64,000 nt of DNA from Agrobacterium pusense (GCF_900102105.1 NZ_FNBB01000010.1:124001-188000); one strand, 5' to 3'. Shown: positions 1 to 9,328, numbered from the stretch's first letter. Notes: generated from the letters alone by a model not told the origin. Made by a program: numbers and translations.

Positions 1-599
1 CGTTGTTCCGGCTTGCGGATCGCCACCGCAAGTCCTGCGGAGACGATAAAAAGCACGAGCGCCACACTGTAGGCAACGGAGGCGCCGAGGCCATAAAGCA
101 GGCCGCCGGCAACGGGACCGAGAATGGAGGCCATCTGCCAGGAAGAAGAATTCCAGGCGATGGCGTTCGGCAAATCCTCTACCGGCACGAGATTGGGCGC
201 CAGCGACTGGACCGCCGGTCCCATGAAGGCGCGCTCTATGCCGAAGACGACAAGAACGGCGAATACCGGCCAAGGGGAAAAGCTGTGCGTGAGTGTCAGC
301 GCAAGAAGAGCGACGGCACAGAGCGCCGCAACCATCAGGCATATGGCCATAATACGCCGGCGATTGTGCCGGTCGGCAACCGTTCCGGTAACAAGGATCA
401 AGAGAAGGGACGGCAGAAACTGGAAAAGACCGATCAGGCCGAGATAAAAGGCATTGCCGGTCACTTCATACATTTGCCACCCAACCGAAACACTGACGAT
501 CTGTATGGCAAAGGCCGAAAAAAACCGGGCGCTGAAGAAACGTCGATAGGATGAATGCCGGAATGCACCGAAACGGTTTTCGGCAGAAGGAAGAGACAT
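1..599 (-). CDS. MFS transporter, EntS-like, N-terminal part
   Basis: The gene starts with ATG at 599 and runs off the left edge, so only about 199 N-terminal residues are visible. The translation begins MSLPSAENRFGAFRHSSYRR, followed by hydrophobic helices and the loop GTVADRHNRRR, the classic motif A between helices 2 and 3 of the major facilitator superfamily. The overall look is of the MFS_3/EntS-like group of inner-membrane exporters. The substrate cannot be read from the sequence. It is divergent from the yggT gene, with about 240 bases between them. The family is well supported by the motif; the sub-group assignment is inference. Confidence 0.8.
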   Translation of the reverse strand, partial: MSLPSAENRFGAFRHSSYRRFFSARFFSAFAIQIVSVSVGWQMYEVTGNAFYLGLIGLFQFLPSLLLILVTGTVADRHNRRRIMAICLMVAALCAVALLALTLTHSFSPWPVFAVLVVFGIERAFMGPAVQSLAPNLVPVEDLPNAIAWNSSSWQMASILGPVAGGLLYGLGASVAYSVALVLFIVSAGLAVAIRKPEQ

Positions 600-843
600 C
601 GGCTGGGTGCTCGCGAGGAAAATGTGTGATGGCAATAAAGCGATATGACAGGAATCGCCAGCCCTCACCATCGCGATCGCGCAAAGTGTGAGCGGTTTTT
701 GCGTGAAATCCTGCCGCCGGGTTATGAGTTAGACCACGATCACGGCAGGTGAATCTAACCGGTGATGATTACGATTCGGCGCAACACTTGCCGGTTCAGC
801 GACGAATGTCTAAATGTCTTGCAACCAAGATACGGAGATATTG

Positions 844-1134
844 ATGCTTGCCCTGTTTCAGACCATCGATCTGGCCTTGAACCTCTATACCTGGGTGCTG
901 ATTGGCAGCGCCATTTTTTCATGGCTTTACGCCTTCAACGTCATCAATTCCCGCAACCAGTTCGTGAACGCCATCGGCAGCTTTCTGTTCAATGTCACGG
1001 AACCGGTTCTGCGCCCCATCCGTCGCGTTCTGCCCAATCTCGGTGGCATCGACATTTCGCCGATCATCGTGCTCCTGATCATCTTCTTCATCCGATCCTT
1101 CATGTGGAACACGCTGTACCCGATGTTCGCGTGA
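844..1134 (+). CDS. yggT: YggT family membrane protein
   Basis: This 96-residue inner-membrane protein has two hydrophobic stretches (roughly residues 3-25 and 70-92) separated by a short basic loop with [11 protein letters not shown], typical of the YggT family. YggT proteins have been linked to osmotic tolerance and to cell division or chloroplast-type fission partners, but their biochemical role is not settled. I chose ATG 844 because GGAG sits 6 bases upstream; an in-frame ATG at 814 has no ribosome binding site. The stop overlaps the GTG start of the DUF167 gene, so the two are probably translationally coupled, as is common for this pair. Confidence 0.87.
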   Translation: MLALFQTIDLALNLYTWVLIGSAIFSWLYAFNVINSRNQFVNAIGSFLFNVTEPVLRPIRRVLPNLGGIDISPIIVLLIIFFIRSFMWNTLYPMFA

Positions 1135-1436
1135 ACGGCTGCTGGCAAAAACACGGTGATCATATCCGGCTCTCCGTTCGCCTCACGCCGAATGGCGGGC
1201 GGGACGCGATTGATGGAGTCGAGCTCGATGCGGACGGAAACGCGCAGCTAAAGGCCCGGGTCAGCGCCGTGCCGGAAGGCGGTAAGGCGAACAAGGCCCT
1301 GACTGTTTTGCTGGCAAAGAAACTTGGCGTACCCAAAACCGCCATCAGCTTCGTTTCGGGCGAAACGGCGCGCAAAAAAATCCTCCGGATCGACACCGAC
1401 CCGGAGGATTTTGAAGACCGATTCAAGAAGCTTTAG
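1131..1436 (+). CDS. DUF167 (YggU) family protein
   Basis: This is a small soluble protein of about 101 residues with the DUF167/YggU pattern: [13 protein letters not shown] near the start, then [22 protein letters not shown] and a basic end. The fold is known from structures but the function is not established. The proposed start is the GTG at 1131, which overlaps the stop of yggT (GTGA); no better start lies downstream before the conserved RLTPN segment. The same frame stays open upstream through yggT, but that part is out of frame with a good gene and looks like a shadow. Family call is firm, start is likely. Confidence 0.85.
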   Translation: MNGCWQKHGDHIRLSVRLTPNGGRDAIDGVELDADGNAQLKARVSAVPEGGKANKALTVLLAKKLGVPKTAISFVSGETARKKILRIDTDPEDFEDRFKKL

Positions 1437-1442
1437 ACCAGA

Positions 1443-1976
1443 TCAGCCCTGCGCCTTGTAGCGCTCGATGGCTTCGACGATCAGCTTCTTGGCAACGTCG
1501 ACATCCTGCCAGCCGCCCATCTTCACCCACTTGCCGGGCTCCAGATCCTTGTAGTGCTCGAAGAAGTGCTCGATCTGCTTCAGCGTAATTTCCGGAAGAT
1601 CGGTGTAATTATTGACCTTGTCGTAACGACGGGTCAGTTTCGGAACCGGAACCGCCAGAATCTTCTCGTCCTTGCCGCCATCATCTTCCATGATCATCAC
1701 GCCGATGGGACGAACATTGATGACGCAGCCCGGTACCAGCGGGCGGGTGTTGCAGATGAGAACGTCGATCGGATCGCCATCGTCGGACAGGGTGTGCGGT
1801 ACGAAACCATAGTTACCCGGATAGGTCATCGGCGTGTAGAGGAAGCGATCAACGATCAGCGCACCGGCATCCTTGTCCATCTCGTACTTGATCGGGTGTC
1901 CACCGACCGGCACTTCAACGATAACATTAACGTCTTCCGGCGGATTTTTGCCTACGGAAATTGCATCGATACGCAT
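1443..1976 (-). CDS. ppa: inorganic pyrophosphatase
   Basis: The 177-residue product is a soluble family I inorganic pyrophosphatase, which hydrolyses pyrophosphate to two phosphates and pulls biosynthetic reactions forward. The signature DDGDPIDVL with its metal-binding aspartates is present near residue 65, together with [17 protein letters not shown] near the N-terminus and [14 protein letters not shown] later on. Length matches bacterial hexameric enzymes. ATG 1976 is preceded by GAGG at 7-base spacing. The gene is convergent with the DUF167 gene, with only 6 bases between the stops. Confidence 0.97.
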   Translation of the reverse strand: MRIDAISVGKNPPEDVNVIVEVPVGGHPIKYEMDKDAGALIVDRFLYTPMTYPGNYGFVPHTLSDDGDPIDVLICNTRPLVPGCVINVRPIGVMIMEDDGGKDEKILAVPVPKLTRRYDKVNNYTDLPEITLKQIEHFFEHYKDLEPGKWVKMGGWQDVDVAKKLIVEAIERYKAQG

Positions 1977-2132
1977 TCGCTTCCCTCATTCGCGGGTTGG
2001 ATTTGGTTTTCGATACTGGGAAAGTCTGCGCATTGCAACACGGCTGTGGGCATATAAGGCATAATGGATAAATTGGGTGCCAGCGATGCGGTCACGCACG
2101 GACGCGAAACGACAATCCCGGAATTTGCGCCG

Positions 2133-2639
2133 TCAATTCCAGACGAAACCGACCTTGCGAAGTGATTTGCCACCGAAATCTTCCATGCCTTCGGCAATGT
2201 CGCGCCCGCCATGCGAGCGGAAAAAGCGATTGGCTACATCGCTGTCCTCAAGGCACCAGACGACAATACCGTTGCAGCCAAGCGAGGTCAGCAACCGTCG
2301 CGCTTCCGTAAAAAGCAGTGATCCGAGGCCGATGCCCTGATATTCCGGACGGAGATAGAGTTCGTAAATTTCGCCGTCATGCGGCAGTCCGCGCGCCCGG
2401 CTGAGGCCCAGCGTCGCGTAGCCGGCAACAACGCCCGCCACTTCAACCACCAGCATGGTTGCTGAACCCTTGGTTGCCTTTTTCCACCAGATTTCGCCAC
2501 GGCGCTCGAGCATCTGCGTCAACGGCCGATGCGGGATAAGCCCGGCATAGGCCTGTTGCCACGACAGACGGTGCGCCTCGGATATGGCGCGCGCATCATG
2601 CGGTTCAGCACGGCGAACATCGATGGATAACGTTTTCAT
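2133..2639 (-). CDS. GNAT family N-acetyltransferase
   Basis: The 168-residue protein carries the GNAT fold: an N-terminal DARAISEAHRLSWQQAYAGL segment, a central IYELYLRPEYQGIGLGSLLF stretch that holds the acetyl-CoA pyrophosphate-binding motif (Q/RxxGxG/A, here QGIGLG), and a C-terminal NRFFRSHGG element. The YAGLIP segment resembles the RimI/acetyltransferase_1 proteins of rhizobia. The acceptor substrate is unknown. It stands alone between ppa and typA on the same strand as both, with no close coupling to either. Confidence 0.87.
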   Translation of the reverse strand: MKTLSIDVRRAEPHDARAISEAHRLSWQQAYAGLIPHRPLTQMLERRGEIWWKKATKGSATMLVVEVAGVVAGYATLGLSRARGLPHDGEIYELYLRPEYQGIGLGSLLFTEARRLLTSLGCNGIVVWCLEDSDVANRFFRSHGGRDIAEGMEDFGGKSLRKVGFVWN

Positions 2640-2800
2640 AACGCGATTCTGGCCCCGGCCACGGAAACTTACCAGTCATAAAGGTTAACGCCGGCAAGCT
2701 TACCCACAGCCTATTCATGTGGACGACCAGAAAAAATTAACGCATCCTTAACCTTTGGCAAAGCTCCTTTCGACTCATGCACACATAAAAAAGAATGCAT

Positions 2801-2828
2801 AAAAAAACCCGGCGCAAGGCCGGGTTTT
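2801..2828 (-). terminator. Rho-independent terminator of typA
   Basis: On the minus strand, just after the typA stop, AACCCGGC and GCCGGGTT pair around a short loop and are followed by a run of seven T residues. This is a standard intrinsic terminator. Confidence 0.9.
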
Positions 2829-2848
2829 CGAAACAGGGATCGAACCGA

Positions 2849-4672
2849 TCAGCTGGCAGCAAGCTTTGCCTTTTCGAAACGCTTGCGGTCATTCGGATCG
2901 AGATAGAGCTTGCGAAGACGGATAGACTTCGGCGTGACTTCAACGAGTTCGTCATCCTGAATCCAGGAAAGCGCGCGCTCCAGCGTGAACTTGATCGGGG
3001 GGGTGAGCTTCACCGCTTCATCCTTGCCGGCGGCGCGGATGTTGGTGAGCTTCTTGCCCTTCAGCACGTTCACGTCGAGGTCGTTGTCACGGCTATGAAT
3101 GCCGATGATCATGCCTGCATAAACCTTCTCACCGGCATCGATGATCATCGGGCCGCGATCTTCGAGGTTGAACAGAGCATAGGCAACAGCTTCGCCCGAC
3201 TCGTTCGACAGCAGAACGCCGTTGACGCGACCGCCGATCTCGCCCTTGTAAGGCTGGTAGTCGTGGAACAGGCGGTTCATGACGGCCGTACCGCGCGTGT
3301 CGGTCAGAAGTTCCGACTGGTAACCGATCAGACCACGGGTCGGCGCGAAGAACACCAGACGGACGCGGTTGCCGCCCGAGGGGCGAAGCTCGACCATTTC
3401 GGCCTTGCGCTCGGACATCTTCTGCACGACGACGCCGGAATGCTCCTCATCCACGTCGATGACGACTTCTTCGACCGGCTCCATCAGCTGGCCGTTCTCA
3501 TCCTTGTGCATGACGACGCGCGGACGCGAAACGGCAAGCTCAAAACCTTCGCGGCGCATGTTTTCGATCAGAACCGCCAGCTGCAATTCGCCACGGCCAG
3601 ATACGAAGAAGGAATCCTTGTCGGCGGATTCTTCGATCTTCAGCGCAACGTTACCTTCGGCCTCCTTGAACAGACGGTCGCGGATGACGCGGCTCGTCAC
3701 CTTGTCGCCTTCGGTGCCGGCGAGCGGCGAATCGTTGACGATGAAGGACATGGTAACGGTTGGCGGATCGATCGGCTGCGCCTGCATCGGCTCCATGACG
3801 GCCGGGTCACAGAACGTGTCGGCGACGGTGCCCTTGGAGAGACCTGCGATGGCGACGATGTCCCCTGCATGGGCTTCTTCGATCGAGGTGCGCTCGATGC
3901 CACGGAAAGCAAGAATCTTGGAGATGCGGCCGTTTTCAATCAGCTTGCCATCCTGGCCGAGAACCTTGACCGCCTGGTTCGGCTTGATCGAACCGGAAGC
4001 GATACGGCCGGTGATGATGCGGCCGAGGAAGTTGTTGGCTTCGAGGATCGTGCCGATCATGCGGAACGGACCTTCTTCGACCTTGGGCTCCGGCACGTGC
4101 TTGACGACGAGATCGAGAAGCGGTGCAAGACCTTCATCAGTCGGGCCTTCCGGATTGACGTTCATCCAGCCGGAACGGCCCGAGCCGTAGAGGATCGGGA
4201 AGTCGAGCTGCTCGTCGGTTGCATCCAGAGCCGCGAAAAGGTCGAAGACTTCGTTGACGACTTCCTCATGGCGGGCATCCGGACGGTCGATCTTGTTGAT
4301 GGCGACGATCGGGCGAAGGCCGACCTTCAGCGCCTTGCCAACCACGAACTTCGTCTGCGGCATAGGGCCTTCGGCAGCGTCAACGAGAACGATGGCGCCA
4401 TCCACCATCGACAGGATACGCTCGACTTCACCGCCGAAGTCGGCGTGGCCGGGGGTGTCGACGATGTTGATGCGGGTATCTTTCCACTCGATCGAGGTCG
4501 CCTTGGCGAGAATGGTGATGCCGCGCTCTTTTTCGATGTCGTTGGAATCCATCACGCGTTCCATCACGCGCTGGTTTTCACGGAACGAACCGGATTGCTT
4601 CAGAAGCTCGTCAACAAGCGTCGTTTTTCCATGGTCAACGTGCGCGATGATCGCGATGTTGCGAAGTGCCAT
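2849..4672 (-). CDS. typA: translational GTPase TypA/BipA
   Basis: The 607-residue protein is the ribosome-associated GTPase TypA (BipA), which helps 50S assembly and growth under cold and stress. All G motifs are visible at the N-terminus: AHVDHGKTTLVDELL (G1), RGITILAK (G2), DTPGHADFGGEVER (G3) and NKIDRPDAR (G4). EF-G-like domains follow, including GRGELQLAVLIENMRREGFE, and the C-terminal TypA-specific domain ends the protein. Length is the family norm. The gene has its own terminator and is probably monocistronic. Confidence 0.97.
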   Translation of the reverse strand: MALRNIAIIAHVDHGKTTLVDELLKQSGSFRENQRVMERVMDSNDIEKERGITILAKATSIEWKDTRINIVDTPGHADFGGEVERILSMVDGAIVLVDAAEGPMPQTKFVVGKALKVGLRPIVAINKIDRPDARHEEVVNEVFDLFAALDATDEQLDFPILYGSGRSGWMNVNPEGPTDEGLAPLLDLVVKHVPEPKVEEGPFRMIGTILEANNFLGRIITGRIASGSIKPNQAVKVLGQDGKLIENGRISKILAFRGIERTSIEEAHAGDIVAIAGLSKGTVADTFCDPAVMEPMQAQPIDPPTVTMSFIVNDSPLAGTEGDKVTSRVIRDRLFKEAEGNVALKIEESADKDSFFVSGRGELQLAVLIENMRREGFELAVSRPRVVMHKDENGQLMEPVEEVVIDVDEEHSGVVVQKMSERKAEMVELRPSGGNRVRLVFFAPTRGLIGYQSELLTDTRGTAVMNRLFHDYQPYKGEIGGRVNGVLLSNESGEAVAYALFNLEDRGPMIIDAGEKVYAGMIIGIHSRDNDLDVNVLKGKKLTNIRAAGKDEAVKLTPPIKFTLERALSWIQDDELVEVTPKSIRLRKLYLDPNDRKRFEKAKLAAS

Positions 4673-4763
4673 TGTTCAAAATCTCTGAGGTTGGGCGCTA
4701 TATTGATGAGAAACGCCAATTTAGTTTGGCGCGCTCATAACCTTTTTTTTGCAAATGCGAAAG

Positions 4764-4786
4764 GGGGGCTCATGTCATAAGCCCCC
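4764..4786 (-). terminator. possible terminator of the M3 peptidase gene
   Basis: A 7-bp stem (GGGGGCT with AGCCCCC, 9-base loop) lies 37-59 bases past the peptidase stop. The minus-strand T-rich tail is short (CCTTTCGC), so termination may be weak. Confidence 0.5.
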
Positions 4787-4822
4787 TGCGCTCAGCTTCT
4801 AGCTCAGAAATATGACAGTCTC

Positions 4823-6883
4823 TTATAGGAGACCGCGCTTCGAAAGCATCGCGTCCGGGCTCGGCATCTTGCCGCGGAAGGCGAGATAGGCTTCCTCGGG
4901 ATCCACGGAACCGCCGACGGAGTAGATGTTGTCCTTCAGCCGCCGCGCCATATCGCTATCGAAGGCATTGCCGGTTTCCTCGAAGGCGGAAAAGGCATCG
5001 GCATCCAGCACTTCCGACCACATGTAAGAATAATATCCAGCGGAATAACCGTCGCCGGAGAAAACGTGCTGAAAATGCGGTGTCGCATGGCGCATGACGA
5101 TGGATTCAGGCATGTTGAGCGTTGAAAGAACCTCACCCTGCACGGCCATCGGGTCGTCGACGCTGTCGCGCGTGTGGAACGCCATGTCGACAATCGCCGA
5201 AGAGGTAAACTCCACCGTGCTGAAGCCGGCATTGAAGGTCTGTGCAGCCAGAACCTTGTCCAGCAGCGCCTTCGGCATTGCCGCACCGGTTTCGTAATGC
5301 AGGGCATATTTTTCCAGGATTTCCGGCACAGTCAGCCAGTGCTCGTAAAGCTGCGAGGGCAATTCGACGAAATCGCGCGATACGCCCGTTCCCGACACCG
5401 AGGGGTAGGTGACATCGGACAACATGCCATGCAGTGCGTGGCCGAATTCGTGGAAGAGTGTACGCGCATCGTCAAGCGAAAGAAGCGCGGGCTTACCTTC
5501 GGCCGGTTTGGCGAAGTTGCAGACATTATAGATGATCGGGATTTCTCCGACCGTACCATTTTTCAGCGGCAACTTGTGCTGCGATTGGAACGAACTCATC
5601 CATGCGCCTGATCGCTTGGAGGGCCGCGCGAAATAATCGCCGAGGAACATGGCCTTCAGATCGCCCTGGTCGTCGCGGATCTCGAAAACCCGGACGTCCG
5701 GGTGATAGGCGGCGACACCCTTGACCTCGTCGGCACGAATTCCAAACAGCCGCGCGGCCACATCGAAACAGGCTTCAATGATCTTTTCCAGCTGCAGATA
5801 AGGTTTCAGTTCCGCCTCGGAGAAATTGAATTTCTGAGCGCGGAGCTTTTCGGCGTAATGTCGCCAGTCCCATGGCAGAACGTCGTGGTTTTTGCCCTCC
5901 GCGGCGATGATGGCGGCAAGCTCAGCCTCCTCCTCACCCGCGCGGCGAACGGCCTTTTCCCAGACCTGCCCCAGAAGGCCGTTTACGGCATCGGGCGTCT
6001 TTGCCATCGTGTCGTCAAGCTTGTAGGCGGCGAAATTCGCATAACCGAGAAGCTTCGCCTTCTCCCCGCGCAGTTCAAGCGTGCGGCGGACGATCTCGCG
6101 GTTGTCGGTCTCGCCGCCGTTTTCACCGCGCGCCACCCATGCCTTGAAGGCCTGTTCGCGCAGGTCTCGACGTTCGGAAAAGGTCAGGAAGGGCTCGATG
6201 ATGGAACGGGAAAGGGTGACGGCGAACTTGCCATCCTCGCCATGCTCCCGGGCCGCACCCGCCATTGCGTCGCGCAGAAAACCGGGAATGCCGGCAAGTT
6301 CCTCTTCCGTGGAAAGCAAGAGCTTCCAGTCCTTTTCATCCGCCAGTACATTCTGCCCGAACTTTGCACCGAGACCGGCCAGCTCCTCATTGATCGCCGC
6401 CAGCCGCTCCTGCCGGTCTTTCGGCAATTTCGCGCCGGAGCGCACGAAACCCTTCCAGTGCCGTTCGAGAACACGGTTTTCCTCACCCGTCAGCCCAAGT
6501 GTCTCGCGTTTTTCCCACAAGGTATCGATGCGCTTGAACAGAGCCTCGTTCATGCCGATCTTAGAATAGTGCCGCGAAATTTTCGGAGCAATCTCCCGCT
6601 CCAGCGCCTGGATCACGCCATTGGTGTTCGCTCCTGCCCTGTTCCAGAACAGCGCCGAAATGCGTGAAAGATCGTCACCCGCGACCTCAAGCGCAGTTAC
6701 AGTGTTTACAAATGTCGGCGCCTCGACATTGGCTGCGATCGCATCGATCTCCTGCTCATGGGAACCAAGTGCGGCGTCAAAGGCCGGAGCGAAATCCTCA
6801 TCCCTGACTGAATCGAATTTTGGCAGACCATTGTGACCGTTCCAGTGAACGAGTGCGGGATAAAGCGCGGTCTCAGATGGCAT
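4823..6883 (-). CDS. M3 family oligopeptidase (PrlC/Dcp type)
   Basis: This is a 686-residue zinc metallopeptidase of family M3 (oligopeptidase A / dipeptidyl carboxypeptidase type), which degrades short peptides in the cytosol, including cleaved signal peptides. The zinc motif HEFGH is at about residue 478, within LFHEFGHALHG, and the third-ligand region with VELPSQLYEHW follows. The chosen start, ATG 6883, has GAGGA 7 bases upstream; in-frame starts at 6916 and 6970 lack this. No signal peptide is seen. Substrate choice between PrlC-like and Dcp-like cannot be settled by eye, so no symbol is given. Confidence 0.93.
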   Translation of the reverse strand: MPSETALYPALVHWNGHNGLPKFDSVRDEDFAPAFDAALGSHEQEIDAIAANVEAPTFVNTVTALEVAGDDLSRISALFWNRAGANTNGVIQALEREIAPKISRHYSKIGMNEALFKRIDTLWEKRETLGLTGEENRVLERHWKGFVRSGAKLPKDRQERLAAINEELAGLGAKFGQNVLADEKDWKLLLSTEEELAGIPGFLRDAMAGAAREHGEDGKFAVTLSRSIIEPFLTFSERRDLREQAFKAWVARGENGGETDNREIVRRTLELRGEKAKLLGYANFAAYKLDDTMAKTPDAVNGLLGQVWEKAVRRAGEEEAELAAIIAAEGKNHDVLPWDWRHYAEKLRAQKFNFSEAELKPYLQLEKIIEACFDVAARLFGIRADEVKGVAAYHPDVRVFEIRDDQGDLKAMFLGDYFARPSKRSGAWMSSFQSQHKLPLKNGTVGEIPIIYNVCNFAKPAEGKPALLSLDDARTLFHEFGHALHGMLSDVTYPSVSGTGVSRDFVELPSQLYEHWLTVPEILEKYALHYETGAAMPKALLDKVLAAQTFNAGFSTVEFTSSAIVDMAFHTRDSVDDPMAVQGEVLSTLNMPESIVMRHATPHFQHVFSGDGYSAGYYSYMWSEVLDADAFSAFEETGNAFDSDMARRLKDNIYSVGGSVDPEEAYLAFRGKMPSPDAMLSKRGLL

Positions 6884-7054
6884 TTCATGTTCCTCGTACA
6901 ATTCCGGTTTAGCCATATGGGCACGCCGCCGCCGCCAATTCAATATCGGAATTTGGTGTGGAATACGCACTCGCCCTCATTGCCAAGTATTGACCGATAT
7001 GACGACATCATGGTCTGCTTCTTTAAATAATATCCCATGACGGAGATATGTATT

Positions 7055-7481
7055 ATGGAGATTTATTCTTTAAGGTCCTCTAATAATTTCCTTTTCAGGG
7101 ACAATTCCAGAAACGCAAGATCCGTGGGCATTGCCGATTTCGGCAAGGCCGGAAAATCCGATGCAGCCTCAGGCTTTGAAGAGACGGTAAGAGGGATAGA
7201 TTTTACCCGCATCAGCCCGCGCGACCTGCGCGAAATCGCCCGAGATTATTACCATGCGGCAAAAAACCAGCCAGGACGCCCTTTTTGAACTTTCGTCCGA
7301 ACTTCCGGCACAAACCCTCAGTGCCAGCGGTGAGGTCATCGACATAGCTGATGTGACCGAGGACACGGAATTCGACTTCCTGACCTATTTTTCCGACCGA
7401 GCTGAAATTGCCCGTTCCATCGGCACCGCAGACGAGGTTGAAAAAATGCAGGACGTTCTGTCTTTTTTTGCTTTGGCGTGA
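7055..7481 (+). pseudogene. small conserved-looking gene split by a frameshift in an A6 run
   Basis: Two small frames abut. The first begins at ATG 7055 (GGAG 9 bases upstream) and gives 77 residues, with FTRISPRDLREIARDYYHAA before a stop at 7288. The second covers 7254-7481 and gives SQDALFELSSELP, then an acidic segment ending EVEKMQDVLSFFALA. Skipping one A in the run at 7261-7266 fuses them into one coherent protein of about 141 residues with no junk at the joint. I therefore read this as one gene with a +1 frameshift: a mutation, a sequencing error, or less likely programmed shifting. I do not recognise a named family; the content suggests a small soluble helical protein. Confidence 0.5.
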
Positions 7482-7581
7482 CGGTCCTAGACCGGGTTGC
7501 GGGATACCTTGCGATCGAAGTGACATATAGTTTACTCGATTTTCGGTAATATGATTTGTGTACCATTGATTATCGCCCGGA

Positions 7582-7606
7582 TTTTAGTAAGGCTGACTTA
7601 CGAAAA
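7582..7606 (+). promoter_or_regulatory. palindromic operator candidate before the marR-type gene
   Basis: The pattern TTTT-N-GTAAG-N5-CTTAC-N-AAAA is a 25-bp near-perfect palindrome ending 8 bases before the ATG of the MarR-family gene. Size and position fit a MarR dimer site used for autorepression. This is inference from symmetry and location. Confidence 0.5.
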
Positions 7607-7614
7607 GGCGAAGC

Positions 7615-8073
7615 ATGGGCACGAAACGCGAAAAAGATTCATTGGCATTTTTGCTGAACAGCGGTGCACGCCTGCTGAACAGTGCTTTTGAGCGCCGTAT
7701 ATCCGAGGCCGGACTGGGGCTGACCCCCGGCGAGGCGCGCGCACTGCTGACGGTCGCTGTCGTTGACGGCAGCAAACAGTCGGACATCGCCGCTCGCCTC
7801 GGAATAGAACCCATGACGATCTGCGCCTATCTTGATAAGTTGCAGTCCCTCGATCTCATCGAGCGGCAGCAGGACCCGCAGGACAGACGCTCCAAGCGTA
7901 TTGTGCTGACCAAATCCTCAGCCGACATGCTGGAAGCCGTCCGGCAGGAAATAGATGAACTCGTCCGCCACGCTACCCAGGGCCTGAGTGACGAGGAGGT
8001 GGCGCTGTTCCGCCACTTTCTGCAAACCCTTCGTGACAATCTGCAGCCGGAACAACCGGGGCAGAACGGCTGA
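7615..8073 (+). CDS. MarR family transcriptional regulator
   Basis: The 152-residue protein has the winged helix-turn-helix layout of MarR regulators: QSDIAARLGIEPMTICAYLDKL is the HTH region, and the wing carries DPQDRRSKRIVLT with the typical DRR(S)KR sequence. Long N- and C-terminal helices would form the dimer interface. MarR proteins usually repress themselves and a neighbouring transporter and are released by small aromatic or xenobiotic ligands. Here the next gene, 5 bases downstream, encodes a drug exporter, so it is the likely target. AAGG lies just upstream of ATG 7615, and a palindromic operator candidate sits at 7582-7606. Confidence 0.93.
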   Translation: MGTKREKDSLAFLLNSGARLLNSAFERRISEAGLGLTPGEARALLTVAVVDGSKQSDIAARLGIEPMTICAYLDKLQSLDLIERQQDPQDRRSKRIVLTKSSADMLEAVRQEIDELVRHATQGLSDEEVALFRHFLQTLRDNLQPEQPGQNG

Positions 8074-8078
8074 TCACC

Positions 8079-9275
8079 ATGTCGCCAAAACCGATCATGT
8101 CCACGAAACGCACGGCGATGCTTGGTGCGTTTTTGACGGCGCTTGCGCCCATATCCATGGCGATTTACACACCCGCCATGCCGGAACTGACGCGGGTTTT
8201 TGCCACTGACCAGTCCGCCGTCAAGCTCAGCCTGTCCCTCTATTTTGCCGGGTTCGCGCTGGCGCAACTGCTCGCCGGGCCGGCATCGGATGCCTTCGGT
8301 CGGCGAAAGGCAAGCATCGTCTTCCTCCTGATCTTTCTGGGCGGCGGCCTGGTGGCCATTTCCGCGCCGACGATCGAAGTGCTGCTTTTCGCCCGGCTGG
8401 TTCAGGGCATCGGTGCTTCGGTCGGTATGACGGTGGCGCGTGCCGTGGTGCGCGACCAGTTTACCGGCGCCGAAGCCTCCAGCATCATGAATCTCATTGG
8501 TATCATGCTGGCGGTCGGCCCTGCTCTCGGACCGACGATCGGTGGACTTTCACTCGCGGCTTTCGGCTGGAAATCCGTGTTTTTTCTGATGGTCGGGCTC
8601 GGAGCCATCGCCATTTTATCCGTCGTGATTTTTTTGCGGGAAACAACGGTTCCGGACAGGAGCCTGATCCGGCCCAGGCGGCTCCTGTCGGCCTACGGCG
8701 CACTGCTCAGCGCGCCACGTTTCCTTCTGGCTGCACTGGTGCTTGGTGGCTCCATCGGCGCACTTTATGCGCAGGCCACCATGCTGACTTTCATCCTTAT
8801 CAACGAGGTCGGCATGACACCCACCGCCTTCGGCATCGGCATGTTGATGCAGACAGGCGCCTACTTCTTCGGCTCGATTGCCCTGCGTTACATCGCGCCC
8901 CGACTGGGAGACCGGCGCTCGGTCGTGATCGGCCTCTGTTTTTCCGGAACCGGCGGCCTCCTTATTTTATTGTCAGTTTTCCTGATGCCGCCATCGTTCC
9001 TTTCGATCATGGGGCCCGTTGCAGTCGCGACTGTCGGCATCGCCCTGCTGACCCCTTCGATGGTGACAGCAGCGCTTGCGCCCTTCCCGCATATCGCCGG
9101 TTCGGCATCGGCCATGATGGGATTTATCCAGATGGGATCGGGCTTCGCCGGCGGTGCTGCAGCCTCCCTCATCGGTTCACCTTTGACAGGCTTCGGCGTC
9201 ATCATTCCCATGATGGAATTCACGGCCGTTGCCAGCTACATCGGCTTCCGCATCGTCTCCAGAAGAGCGACATGA
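8079..9275 (+). CDS. Bcr/CflA family multidrug efflux MFS transporter
   Basis: The 398-residue inner-membrane protein has about 12 hydrophobic helices and the Bcr/CflA features: an N-terminal PISMAIYTPAMPELTRVF segment, the motif A-like loop GPASDAFGRRKASI, and ARLVQGIGASVGMTVARAVVRD in helix 4-5, as in bicyclomycin and chloramphenicol exporters. It would export small drugs using the proton gradient. It sits 5 bases behind the MarR-family gene and should be co-transcribed with it. ATG 8079 and 8100 are both possible starts; neither has a strong ribosome binding site, which fits coupled translation. Confidence 0.92.
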   Translation: MSPKPIMSTKRTAMLGAFLTALAPISMAIYTPAMPELTRVFATDQSAVKLSLSLYFAGFALAQLLAGPASDAFGRRKASIVFLLIFLGGGLVAISAPTIEVLLFARLVQGIGASVGMTVARAVVRDQFTGAEASSIMNLIGIMLAVGPALGPTIGGLSLAAFGWKSVFFLMVGLGAIAILSVVIFLRETTVPDRSLIRPRRLLSAYGALLSAPRFLLAALVLGGSIGALYAQATMLTFILINEVGMTPTAFGIGMLMQTGAYFFGSIALRYIAPRLGDRRSVVIGLCFSGTGGLLILLSVFLMPPSFLSIMGPVAVATVGIALLTPSMVTAALAPFPHIAGSASAMMGFIQMGSGFAGGAAASLIGSPLTGFGVIIPMMEFTAVASYIGFRIVSRRAT

Positions 9276-9276
9276 A

Positions 9277-9317
9277 AAACCCGCCGGTGTCACCACCAGC
9301 GGGTTTCGTTATTTTTT
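9277..9317 (+). terminator. terminator between the efflux gene and argG
   Basis: AAACCCGC pairs with GCGGGTTT, with an inner GGTG-CACC stem, and the plus strand continues into a T-rich run. It lies between convergent genes, and the A-rich left side allows use in both directions. Confidence 0.8.
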
Positions 9318-9328
9318 CAAGAACAGAA

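Noticed and set aside
728-759. GTTAGA/TCTAAC inverted repeat in the region upstream of yggT
   Set aside because: Only six bases per arm; expected by chance at this length.
762-1130. N-terminal extension of the DUF167 frame across yggT
   Set aside because: Overlaps yggT entirely in another frame; DUF167 proteins are ~100 residues.
2795-4780. Long plus-strand frame (661 residues) opposite typA
   Set aside because: Antisense shadow of a highly conserved gene in GC-rich DNA; the translation has no family motif and starts within the terminator.
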